A DNA stretch of 64,000 nucleotides from Bryobacterales bacterium (GTDB lineage Bacteria > Acidobacteriota > Terriglobia > Bryobacterales > UBA6623), in NCBI GenBank assembly GCA_028819235.1, contig JAPPMC010000270.1, positions 62,001-126,000 of the forward strand, given 5' to 3'. This document shows positions 8,424-16,238 of this stretch, piece by piece. A program made the position numbers and the translations under genes. Position 1 is the stretch's first letter. The number at the start of each line of letters is the position of its first letter. Under the pieces are notes generated by a model. That model was not told the DNA's origin and ran no database searches. It worked only from the letters and a program-made list of their open reading frames with translations.

Positions 8424-9495
8424 CAGGGATCAGGTGGAGCAAGCGCTCCGCGGCGTCACCCACCCGGCATATGGCCGGAGCATCGTTGAGCTGGGCCTGG
8501 TCCGCGATGTCAGTGCGGCGAACGGGCATGTCAGCTTCAAACTCCAGAACACCTTGCCGCGCCGCGACACCACGGAGGCTGCCCTCGCGGAGGCCATTGC
8601 GTCCGTGCAGGCGCTCGACCCGGGCGCCCGGGTCGATGCGGCGCTGACAAGCACGGCTCGGCCGAATCCGGCGGGCAGCAGCGGGAAGGGCTCGATCCCG
8701 GGCGTGCGCAACGTCATCCCGGTCGCGTCGGGTAAAGGCGGCGTGGGAAAATCGACGGCGTCGGCAAACCTTGCCGTCGCCCTCGCGGCCTCTGGAGCGA
8801 GAGTCGGCCTGCTCGACGCCGATGTCTACGGGCCAAGCATCCCCCTCATCATGGGCGCGAGTGAAGGCCCCCGGCACGGCGGGCGTGGCATCTTGCCCGT
8901 GCGCTGCCACGGGATACCGCTAATCTCAACCGGGTTCTTCATCCGGCGGGACCAAGCGGTGGTGTGGCGCGGGCCGATGCTGGCAAAGATGGTCGAGCAG
9001 CTCACCGGCCAAGTCGAATGGGGCGAGCTGGACTACCTTGTCGTAGACCTGCCGCCGGGAACGGGAGACGTCCAGCTGAGCCTCTGCCAGAGGCTCGCGT
9101 TGACCGGGGCGGTGATCGTGACGACCCCGCAGCCCATGGCGGTCAACGTAGCGGAGAAGGCGATCATCATGTTCCAGCAGCTCAAGACCCCCCTGCTTGG
9201 CGTAGTCGAGAACATGAGCTACTACGAGTCCCGGACCACCGGGGAGCGAGAGTTCATCTTTGGCTCAGGCGGCGCCGAGCGCATCTCCAAGCGCTGGCGC
9301 ATTCCCGTGCTGGGCAAGGTGCCTCTGGCGACGACCGTGCGCGAAACCTCCGACGGCGGCACGCCAATCCTGCTGGCGGATCCAGACGCCCCGGCGGCGC
9401 GGTCCTTTTCGGCAATAGCGGCCCAGCTGGCGGTCGAGGTGGCGAAGCACAACCTGAAGGCCGAGGGCGAGTCGCCTGTGAAGATCAACTTCTAG
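8416..9495 (+). CDS. mrp: Mrp/ApbC-type Fe-S carrier P-loop ATPase
   Basis: This is a 359-residue P-loop NTPase of the Mrp/NBP35 family, which carries iron-sulfur clusters to apo-enzymes. The ATG at 8416 is chosen over the track start at 8383 because GGCAGGGGG lies just upstream and the protein then begins as the family does. An N-terminal MIP18/DUF59 domain (about 1-85) has THPAYGRSIVELGLV. The deviant Walker A is ASGKGGVGKST; then come LDADVYGPSIPLIMG and DYLVVDLPPGTGDVQLSL. Where cluster-binding homologues have CPxC after ENMSYF, this protein has ENMSYYESRTTGERE and no cysteines. It is the last gene of the suf operon and converges on the next gene with an 11-base overlap. Confidence 0.92.
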   Translation: MPSRDQVEQALRGVTHPAYGRSIVELGLVRDVSAANGHVSFKLQNTLPRRDTTEAALAEAIASVQALDPGARVDAALTSTARPNPAGSSGKGSIPGVRNVIPVASGKGGVGKSTASANLAVALAASGARVGLLDADVYGPSIPLIMGASEGPRHGGRGILPVRCHGIPLISTGFFIRRDQAVVWRGPMLAKMVEQLTGQVEWGELDYLVVDLPPGTGDVQLSLCQRLALTGAVIVTTPQPMAVNVAEKAIIMFQQLKTPLLGVVENMSYYESRTTGEREFIFGSGGAERISKRWRIPVLGKVPLATTVRETSDGGTPILLADPDAPAARSFSAIAAQLAVEVAKHNLKAEGESPVKINF

Positions 9496-10228
9496 GCGCG
9501 ACAGTCATGTTGGCGCCCGTTCGGGCGACGAACTTGGAAGCTCGCAGCAGGCCATCCACCGTGCCTGCGTCGATCCACCAGCCGTCCAGCTCCTCCCACT
9601 CCATCAGGCCGTCATCGATGTAGCTGTTGTTGACGTCGGTGATCTCGAGCTCCCCACGGCTTGAGCGCTCCAGGCGGGCGATGCGGTCGAACACCGTGCT
9701 GTCGTACATGTAGATGCCGGTGACGGCGAAGTCTGAGGCGGGCTTGGAGGGCTTCTCGTCGATGCGCACGACGCGCCCGTCCTCGATGCGCGGCACGCCG
9801 TAGCGGCCCGGATCAGGGACTCGCTTGAGGAGGATTTTGGCCCCTGCACTACCTTGGCGGAAGGCGTCCACGGACTTGCGCACGTCCCGCTCGATAATGT
9901 TGTCGCCGAGGATCACGCACAGGTGGCCGCCCCTGGCGAAGTGGCGGGCGAGATCCAGGGCCTCCGCGATTCCCCCTTCCCCCTCTTGGTAGGTGTAGTC
10001 GAGGTGCTTCAGTCCGAACTCCCGCCCGTTGCCGAGCAAGCGGAGGAAGTCCCCCGCATTGCGCCCACCCGTCACGATCATGATGTCCTCAATCCCGGCG
10101 TTGACCAGCGTCTGAATCGGGTAGTAGATCATCGGCTTGTCGTACACCGGAAGCAGGTGCTTGTTGATGATGCGTGTGATGGGATCCAGGCGCGTGCCCA
10201 GTCCGCCTGCCAAAACGATCCCCCTCAC
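9485..10228 (-). CDS. Sugar-1-phosphate nucleotidyltransferase, RmlA-like
   Basis: The product resembles short glucose-1-phosphate thymidylyltransferases, which make dTDP-glucose-type activated sugars for surface glycans. The GTG at 10228 is chosen because the protein then starts VRGIVLAGGLGTRLDPITR, the standard nucleotide-binding N-terminus. KHLLPVYDKPMIYYPI follows, and GDNI and TGIYMYD mark the active-site region. At 247 residues it is shorter than RmlA (about 290) and lacks the C-terminal extension, as some related single-domain enzymes do. The exact sugar cannot be read from the sequence. No other dTDP-sugar genes are nearby. It is transcribed toward mrp and divergently from the LarA-type gene. 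Confidence 0.85.
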   Translation of the reverse strand: MRGIVLAGGLGTRLDPITRIINKHLLPVYDKPMIYYPIQTLVNAGIEDIMIVTGGRNAGDFLRLLGNGREFGLKHLDYTYQEGEGGIAEALDLARHFARGGHLCVILGDNIIERDVRKSVDAFRQGSAGAKILLKRVPDPGRYGVPRIEDGRVVRIDEKPSKPASDFAVTGIYMYDSTVFDRIARLERSSRGELEITDVNNSYIDDGLMEWEELDGWWIDAGTVDGLLRASKFVARTGANMTVAPRS

Positions 10229-10364
10229 AGGCCTTGATTTTAGGACGCAGGGCAGGTCATCGCCCCTCCGGCCGCCCAAAGCGTGCACAGCGTGTGCGGC
10301 GCTACGATTGAAGGCGGGCTCCCGCCCGCTGACCTAAGGGCGCGGCAGCCGGAGAGGAGCTGAC

Positions 10365-11642
10365 ATGAGGGTCAACCTGGCGTTCGGACAGAAGGGGGCG
10401 TCGGTGACCCTGCCCGAGGGGCTCGACACGCGCGTGCTCCGGCCGCGTTTCGCAGCTGGCCTGAAGGATCCTGACGCGGCGATAGCAGCCGCGGTGCAGG
10501 ATCCGGTCGGCTGCGCGGGCCTGAGCCAGATCGCTCACGGCAAGAGCAGCGCCGCCATCGCTGTTTGCGACATAACCCGACCGGCACCGAACCGGCTCGT
10601 CCTTCCGCACGTGCTCGGCGCGTTGGAATCGGGCGGTATACCGGCCGAGCGGATCACGATCCTGATCGCGACCGGGCTGCACCGCGAGGCTACGGAAGAG
10701 GAACTTGAAGAAATCGTCGGGCGGTCGATCCTTGATCGGTACGAGGTCCACTCGCACCGCGCCCGTGAGATTGACGAGCAGGTGTTCCTCGGGGAGACAT
10801 CCGGCGGAACACAGGCGTTTGTCGATGCGCGCTTCGTCCAGGCCGATGTACACGTGACGCTCGGATTCATTGAGCCCCACCTGATGGCCGGGTTCTCTGG
10901 AGGCCGCAAGCTGATCTCGATCGGCCTAGCGGGCGAGCGCACGATCAAGCGCTTGCACAGCCCCATGTACATGCGCGATCCGGACGCGACCGAGGGCTCG
11001 TTCCCCGACAATCCCCTGCACCGTGAGCTTCTTGAGATCGCTGCCCTGGCGGGACACGACTTCATGGTTGACGTGGCACTCACGGATGCCCGGGAGATCG
11101 CCGCTGTGTTCGCGGGAGAGCCGGTCGCTGCGCATGGGCGAGGAGTGGACTTCGTGCGGCAATCCACCCTGGCGACGGTCGACCGTCCCGCCGATGCGGT
11201 GATCACGACCTCGGGCGGCCATCCACTGGACCTGACGTTCTACCAAGCCGTAAAGGGGCTGACCGCGGCGGCGCATGTCGTCAGGGATGGCGGCGAGATC
11301 CTGCTGGCCGCAGCTTGTGCCGAGGGGCTCGGCGGGCCGGAATTCAGCGACCTAGTGCGGGAGTCCGGCGATGCCGGGATGCTTCTCGAGGCACTGGCGG
11401 ACCGTTCCGTCGAGGTCGACCAGTGGCAAGCCGAGAAGCTTGCGATGGTCGCCCAGAAGGCCAGTCTGTCGTTCTGCGTCCCGGGCCTCGAAGAGGCGGA
11501 TCGGCAACGGCTCTGGGGCCCGGCCCACGCAAATGCCCAAGAAGCAGTGGAGGGCCTCCTGTCGCGCCTTCCCAGAGCTGCGTCGCTGGTCGTGATACCG
11601 GAGGGGCCTTACGTCTTTTCGCAGCTTGAGGGGGCAGCCTGA
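10365..11642 (+). CDS. LarA-family nickel-pincer racemase/epimerase
   Basis: The 425-residue protein is full length for LarA (DUF2088 N-terminal domain plus C-terminal domain). Catalytic features of Lactobacillus LarA are present: CDITRPAPN (Asp72/Arg75 region), TGLHREATEEE (His108), IEPHLMAGFSGGRK (His174 and Lys184) and FYQAVKG (Tyr294, Gln295, Lys298). These residues bind the nickel-pincer cofactor and the 2-hydroxyacid. Family members racemise or epimerise several 2-hydroxyacids, so lactate is only one possible substrate. The cofactor genes larB, larC and larE are not in the window. A GC-rich hairpin (10314-10329) lies in the leader, and GAGAGGAGC just before the ATG is a good ribosome-binding site. 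Confidence 0.88.
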   Translation: MRVNLAFGQKGASVTLPEGLDTRVLRPRFAAGLKDPDAAIAAAVQDPVGCAGLSQIAHGKSSAAIAVCDITRPAPNRLVLPHVLGALESGGIPAERITILIATGLHREATEEELEEIVGRSILDRYEVHSHRAREIDEQVFLGETSGGTQAFVDARFVQADVHVTLGFIEPHLMAGFSGGRKLISIGLAGERTIKRLHSPMYMRDPDATEGSFPDNPLHRELLEIAALAGHDFMVDVALTDAREIAAVFAGEPVAAHGRGVDFVRQSTLATVDRPADAVITTSGGHPLDLTFYQAVKGLTAAAHVVRDGGEILLAAACAEGLGGPEFSDLVRESGDAGMLLEALADRSVEVDQWQAEKLAMVAQKASLSFCVPGLEEADRQRLWGPAHANAQEAVEGLLSRLPRAASLVVIPEGPYVFSQLEGAA

Positions 11643-12155
11643 CAGGGCAGCACATCGGCCGCCGACGCTAGGTGGCAATCGACGCACTCTCAGTCATAGT
11701 GCTCCGGGGCGAGGTGTGCGATCATCCGCTCGCCCGCCGTCCGGGGCAAGGTGTCATTCGGCTTCATTGATTGAATGGGGGAATTCGTGCTCAGCGATCC
11801 GGTCCGGTGCGACCAGGGGTGACTTGCAGTAGAAACCAAGGCACTCTTGGATGTCTCGATTACGGCACGTTGGGACAGTTCGCGAACGAAGGGGCCGATC
11901 CCGCTTGCCTCGGACTAGCCCCAGATAGGGGGATCGTAACCTACGCCAGCACGGTCGGTGGGCACTGTGAGAGTGATCGGCGCAGATTGGTTCACGCTAC
12001 GGTCGACAAGTTCCGATTCCGTTCACGCTTGGGCGGGGGTAGCCATCGTTCATTCGCAGATCCACGGACGGAGTCGAACCGGATTCGCGCGTCCGCGACA
12101 TGTCGTGTCCTCCGGGGGCGATCAAACGGCGACCGGCAGACCTCGCGTCACACGG
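11643..12155 (+). other. Gene-poor convergent spacer
   Basis: About 510 bases lie between the converging racemase and rseP genes. The ORF-track entries here show no recognisable family or start context, so I call none. On the minus strand, 50-95 bases after the rseP stop, a nested hairpin-like sequence occurs (CGGAC...GTCCG around CGAA...TTCG, about 12065-12095). It includes a tRNA T-loop-like GGTTCGACTCC but does not fold as a tRNA. It may be a transcription end signal. Confidence 0.4.
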
Positions 12156-13448
12156 TCAGGGGCCGAAGATCTGGCGCGCCACGTCGTTGTACATGACGAT
12201 TCCGAACAACACCACAATGAATACTAGACCCGCCTGGGAGATGCGGAGTTTTACGACTTCACTCAGGTCCCGCCGAAGGAGTAGCTCAATCAGCAGGACC
12301 ATGATCTGGCCCCCGTCCAGAACGGGCACTGGGGCAAGGTTGATGACTCCGAGGTTGACACTGATCACGGCGATGAATTCCAGAAGGACGATCAGGCCAT
12401 ACGACGCGGCGGTCTGGGTGTGCTGGTAGATCCCGACGGGCCCCTCTAGCGCCGTGATCTCGAGCTGGCCAAGGACCAGCCCCCGGATTGCGAGCACGAC
12501 CGCGCCGGCAAACATGGCGTTCTCGCGGAGGGACATCTCCAGCGCCGGAACAAGGGCCAAGCTCTCGTACAAGCTCTCGTAGTGCCCGCGCATGCTGATG
12601 CCAACCTGCCACCGGTCCCCGTTCTCGCGCGGGACGACCTCGAATTCGTGGAGGACGCCACTCCGCTCCACCTCGATCTGCAGTGGGCGACCTCGGGACG
12701 CTGCCACGATGCCTGGGACCTGCTCGACCGCCACAACAGGGATCCCGTCGATGCTGGCGAGGCGATCCCCGGGCTCGATGCCGGCCTCAACTGCCGGCAT
12801 TCCCGCAGAAACTCCCTCAACGTGAACCGAATGGGCGGGAAACCATCCCAAGTCGCCCTCCGAGCCCAAACCATCCGGCACACGAATGATGGACCGCACT
12901 TCCGCGCCATCGCGCTCCACGAGGAGCTCCGCCTCGAGGCCGCCAGCCACGATCGTGTTCACCTTGAGATCTGCCCATGTCGCGCTCTTAACACCATCGA
13001 CGGATAGCACGAGGTCTCCCGCCCGTACGCCGGCTTCGGAGGCGGGCGAATCCGGCCGTACCCAGTCCACCCGCGGTTCCTGAGTCAAGTAGGTTGGGCG
13101 CTCGTACCGGTACATGAAGACGCCCGTGAGCACGAGGATCGCCAGTAGGAAGTTGAAGGCCGGACCGGCGAATAGGATCACCAGCCGCTGCCATCTGGGC
13201 TTCGAGCCAAAACCGGTTGGGACCTCCGAGGCCTCTCCACCGAAGCTGTGGCCGGCCATCTTGACGTACCCGCCTATTGGCAGGGCGCAGACCTTGAAGT
13301 CCGTTCCGCCGCGCTTGAAGCCCACCAGCCTCGGGCCGAAGCCAATCGCGAAGCTCTCCACGGGCACGCCAAAGTACCGAGCGGCGAGATAGTGGCCGAG
13401 CTCATGGAACAGCACGAGTACGCTGAGCACGATGATGAAGTTGACCAT
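12156..13448 (-). CDS. rseP: Site-2 protease RseP (M50 family, PDZ)
   Basis: RseP is an intramembrane zinc metalloprotease that cleaves anti-sigma factors and signal-peptide remnants in the inner membrane. The 430 residues begin with a membrane segment containing HELGH (about 16-20), the zinc-binding and catalytic motif. VPIGGYVKMAG-like LPIGGYVKMAG follows. Two PDZ domains fit about 115-195 (DSPASEAGVRAGDLVLSVDG) and 200-285 (MPAVEAGIEPGDRLASIDG). The C-terminal membrane part has NLGVINLAPVPVLDGGQ, with the LDG zinc ligand. It lies 10 bases after dxr, the usual neighbour in bacteria, and is probably co-transcribed with it. Confidence 0.95.
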   Translation of the reverse strand: MVNFIIVLSVLVLFHELGHYLAARYFGVPVESFAIGFGPRLVGFKRGGTDFKVCALPIGGYVKMAGHSFGGEASEVPTGFGSKPRWQRLVILFAGPAFNFLLAILVLTGVFMYRYERPTYLTQEPRVDWVRPDSPASEAGVRAGDLVLSVDGVKSATWADLKVNTIVAGGLEAELLVERDGAEVRSIIRVPDGLGSEGDLGWFPAHSVHVEGVSAGMPAVEAGIEPGDRLASIDGIPVVAVEQVPGIVAASRGRPLQIEVERSGVLHEFEVVPRENGDRWQVGISMRGHYESLYESLALVPALEMSLRENAMFAGAVVLAIRGLVLGQLEITALEGPVGIYQHTQTAASYGLIVLLEFIAVISVNLGVINLAPVPVLDGGQIMVLLIELLLRRDLSEVVKLRISQAGLVFIVVLFGIVMYNDVARQIFGP

Positions 13449-13458
13449 GTCTCGCAGA

Positions 13459-14652
13459 TCAGCCTAGAACGGCAGCCTCCCCGCCAGATCGAGCGATACC
13501 CGCGGCCACTCCTGCCGCGTATTCGCGGGCCTCGCGGTCGCACTCCATGACATCCCCGATGCTGGCGGCCCTTTGTCCGGCCCCCCAGCGGAGTGTGCGT
13601 TCGACGATCTGCGGGATCGCCAGAAACGGCACATGTCCTTCCAAGAACGCGGCGACGGCCACCTCGTCTGCGGCATTCAGCAGGCAGCCGGCGAGGCCCC
13701 CGACGCGCTGGGCCTCGTACGCCAGTGCCAACAGCGGGAAGCGGTCCAAGTCCGGTGGTTCGAAATCCAGTCTCGCAGCACGTGACCAGTCCATTCGCCG
13801 GCAAGGGCTCGGCTCGCGCTGGGGGTACGTCAGCGCGTAGCGGATCGGGAGCTTCATGTCGGGAGGGCTCAGCTGGGCTACCAATGACCCGTCGGAGAAC
13901 TCGACCATTGCGTGAACGATGGACTGGGGGTGGACGACGACGTCAACCTGCTCCGGCGGCAGCCCGAAGAGCTGGCAGGCCTCGATGACCTCGAATCCCT
14001 TGTTCATGAGGGTTGCTGAATCGATCGTTATGCGGCTGCCCATCTTCCATGTCGGATGTTGGAGGGCGCGCTCTGGCGTGACCGTCGCCAAATCCTCGGC
14101 GGGAGTGGTGCGGAAAGGACCTCCCGATGCCGTCAGCACGATGCGACCCACTTCGCGACTGCTGCCTGCCCGCATGCACTGGTGCACCGCGTTGTGCTCG
14201 CTGTCAACCGGCAGCAGCGAGGCACCAAACGCCCGCGCTGCGGCCATGACCAGATCCCCGGCGGAGACGAGCACTTCCTTGTTTGCCAATGCCACGCGCT
14301 GGCCAGCCTTGACAGCCGCATAGGTCGCCGGCAGGCCGACCACTCCGACTGCGGCCGAGACGAGAACGTCGGCGCGCGTTCCGATCGCGGCCTCGAGAAT
14401 TCCGTCCGGTCCGCACACGAGGCGCGGCCGGTAGCCGCGAACGGCAGCGATCCGATCGCGAAGGTCTCCGAGGGAGCGAGGGTCCGCGACCGACAGCAAG
14501 GAAGGACGAAACTCGACCGCCTGCCGGACGAGCCGGGCGACGTTCCGACCGGCCGCAAGGGCCACTACCTCGACTGTGGCCCCGATCTCGCGGATGACCT
14601 GAAGAGTGTTGCGCCCAACAGAGCCGGTCGCTCCGATCAGCGCGAGCCGCAT
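13459..14652 (-). CDS. dxr: 1-deoxy-D-xylulose 5-phosphate reductoisomerase
   Basis: Dxr makes 2-C-methyl-D-erythritol 4-phosphate with NADPH, the first committed step of the MEP isoprenoid pathway. The ATG at 14652 gives 397 residues, the normal length, and starts directly with the NADPH-binding MRLALIGATGSVGRNT. The longer track ORF adds about 100 residues of implausible composition. The metal and substrate sites are visible in LLPVDSEHNAVHQCM, LTASGGPFR and HPTWKMGSRITIDSATLMNKGFEVIEA. No clear Shine-Dalgarno sequence is seen. The upstream neighbour, 61 bases away, is the multihaem cytochrome rather than the usual cdsA or uppS. Confidence 0.95.
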   Translation of the reverse strand: MRLALIGATGSVGRNTLQVIREIGATVEVVALAAGRNVARLVRQAVEFRPSLLSVADPRSLGDLRDRIAAVRGYRPRLVCGPDGILEAAIGTRADVLVSAAVGVVGLPATYAAVKAGQRVALANKEVLVSAGDLVMAAARAFGASLLPVDSEHNAVHQCMRAGSSREVGRIVLTASGGPFRTTPAEDLATVTPERALQHPTWKMGSRITIDSATLMNKGFEVIEACQLFGLPPEQVDVVVHPQSIVHAMVEFSDGSLVAQLSPPDMKLPIRYALTYPQREPSPCRRMDWSRAARLDFEPPDLDRFPLLALAYEAQRVGGLAGCLLNAADEVAVAAFLEGHVPFLAIPQIVERTLRWGAGQRAASIGDVMECDREAREYAAGVAAGIARSGGEAAVLG

Positions 14653-14713
14653 CGCCGGGCGTCGCTCGGGGCGGTGGCGGCGAGGGCGCAGGATCGGCTC
14701 CGCTCGGGCGCGG

Positions 14714-15244
14714 CTAGCCGGGATCATGGCACAGGTCGCAGTCGTTGGGCGCGTTGTGGCGGGCGTGGCACTCCATGCACGAGGCCATAGTGGTCGGCTT
14801 TTCCTGGAAGAGCACCTCGCGCTCGGCGACCGGTCCATGGCAGGTCTCGCACTCGACGGCGGCATCTTCGACATGGGACGCGTGCGAAAACCATACGAAA
14901 TCGGGGACGCGATAGACGCGCTTCCAAGGGACGGCCTGTCCGCCGCTCTCGAATTCTGCAAGCCGCCGGATGTGCGGGCTGTCGACCTTGATCGAAGAGT
15001 GGCACACCATGCAAGTCGACTCGGCGGGATAGCCCGCCAAGAAGCCAGGATCAGCGATCGAATGGCAGTCGCGACACTGCAGCCCTAGCGCAATGTGGGT
15101 CTTGTGGCTGTACGGCAGCGGTTGCTCGACCGGAACCGGATCTGCGGGGGCAGGCCCTGGAGACTCGGCCGACCGGGACAGGGCCCACGGGATTGCCGCC
15201 AATGCCACGACAAGCCACCAGCGAGATCGGAGCATTCCCAGCAC
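14714..15244 (-). CDS. Pentahaem c-type cytochrome, membrane-anchored or secreted
   Basis: Five CxxCH haem-attachment motifs (CRDCH, CMVCH, CETCH, CMECH, CDLCH) occur in about 176 residues. Extra histidines in SHKTH and FSHASHV probably serve as distal haem ligands, as in class III (c3/c7-like) cytochromes. The N-terminus WWLVVALAAIPWALS is a signal peptide or membrane anchor, so the protein acts outside the cytoplasmic membrane in electron transfer. The GTG at 15244 is preferred because GGAGGGG lies six bases upstream; the ATG at 15235 is an alternative. It lies 19 bases after the formylglycine-generating enzyme gene and 61 before dxr, all on the minus strand. Its redox partner is unknown. 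Confidence 0.85.
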   Translation of the reverse strand: MLGMLRSRWWLVVALAAIPWALSRSAESPGPAPADPVPVEQPLPYSHKTHIALGLQCRDCHSIADPGFLAGYPAESTCMVCHSSIKVDSPHIRRLAEFESGGQAVPWKRVYRVPDFVWFSHASHVEDAAVECETCHGPVAEREVLFQEKPTTMASCMECHARHNAPNDCDLCHDPG

Positions 15245-15263
15245 AGCCGTCCCCTCCAAGATC

Positions 15264-16238
15264 TCAAATGTCCCGTGCGCACCGGAAGCCGAGGTTCGAT
15301 GTCGAACTGTCGGGCGTGTTGGATGTCCGCGCGGCCACCCTGTAGCGGTTGCAGTACGAAGCATGACACAGGAATGAGCCCCCGCGCATCACGCGGGCCG
15401 TCCCGTTTGGAGGACCGACGGGATTGTGGCGGGTGGCGGTGACGTGGTAGCCGGGATCGAACCAGTCGGCGCACCACTCCCACGCATTGCCGGTCATCGA
15501 GTAGATCCCGTAGCCGTTCGGCGGGAATGCATCGACGGGGCACGGCCCCCTGTAGCCATCTTCGCCTGTGTCGTCGCGCGGGAACACCCCCTGCCAGATG
15601 TTGCACAAATGCCGGCCGCCCGGCTCAAGCTCGCCCCCCCACGGGTAGGTCTGCTGCTCAAGACCGCCGCGGGCGCTGAATTCCCATTCGGCCTCGGTCA
15701 GGAGCCGCTTCCCTGCCCAATCGCAATAGGCGAGCGCGTCGGAGTGGGAGATGTGCGTCACGGGGTGGTCAGGGCGCTCGGAAACCGCCGAGTCCGGACC
15801 CTCGGGATGCCTCCAATCCGCCCCGCTGACCTTGCACCACCACTCATGCCCCGCGACCGTGTCGTCAGCGACGGAATCGTATCGATCCCTAGGGACCTGC
15901 GTATGAAACACGAACGACCAGCCGAACTGCTCTGCCTCGGTGACATGCCTAGTCGCCGCAACGAACTCCCTGAAGGACTCCACGGTGACGGGAAAAACGT
16001 CCAAGTAGAAGGGATCCACATGGACGCGGCGCACCGGTCCCTCCCCATCCGCCGGAAAGCCCCGATCGGTCTCCGTGCCCATGAGGAACGGTCCGCCATC
16101 CATGCGGATCATGTCCGCGGTCGAGCCGCGCCGTATCCTCCTCCGGCGGGCCGAGCAGCGCTCGGACTCGGCGAGCCGGTGGGCACGTTCAACGCTTGGA
16201 ACGCAGCACGGGTTGGGCAGAACGGACAAGCCACCCAT
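15264..16238 (-). CDS. Formylglycine-generating enzyme (sulfatase-activating)
   Basis: FGE oxidises the active-site cysteine of type I sulfatases to formylglycine, using oxygen and copper. The sequence follows human SUMF1 closely, as I recall it: EAEQFGWSFVF, GADWRHPEGPDS, RPDHPVTHISHSDALAYCDWAGKRLLTEAEWEFSARGG, ANIWQG-like CNIWQGVFP, and GNAWEW. The two catalytic cysteines (SUMF1 Cys336/Cys341) are kept in GGSFLCHASYCNRYR, followed by NTPDSSTSNLGFRCA. This supports a true FGE rather than a generic SUMF1-like protein. The start is uncertain: 16238 keeps a CCVPS segment that I believe recurs in bacterial homologues; 16112 (MIRMDGG) is the minimal start. Two Cys-type sulfatases in the window are possible clients. 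Confidence 0.9.
   Translation of the reverse strand: MGGLSVLPNPCCVPSVERAHRLAESERCSARRRRIRRGSTADMIRMDGGPFLMGTETDRGFPADGEGPVRRVHVDPFYLDVFPVTVESFREFVAATRHVTEAEQFGWSFVFHTQVPRDRYDSVADDTVAGHEWWCKVSGADWRHPEGPDSAVSERPDHPVTHISHSDALAYCDWAGKRLLTEAEWEFSARGGLEQQTYPWGGELEPGGRHLCNIWQGVFPRDDTGEDGYRGPCPVDAFPPNGYGIYSMTGNAWEWCADWFDPGYHVTATRHNPVGPPNGTARVMRGGSFLCHASYCNRYRVAARTSNTPDSSTSNLGFRCARDI

Noticed and set aside
12060-12100. Minus-strand GGTTCGACTCC that looks like a tRNA or tmRNA T-loop
   Set aside because: Only three base pairs of the T-stem form, and no acceptor stem, D-arm or anticodon arm fits within the roughly 100 bases available after rseP.
13459-14961. 500-codon version of Dxr from the track
   Set aside because: The extra N-terminal 100 residues are Arg/Pro/Ser-rich and overlap the cytochrome gene; the NADPH-binding motif starts at the ATG at 14652.
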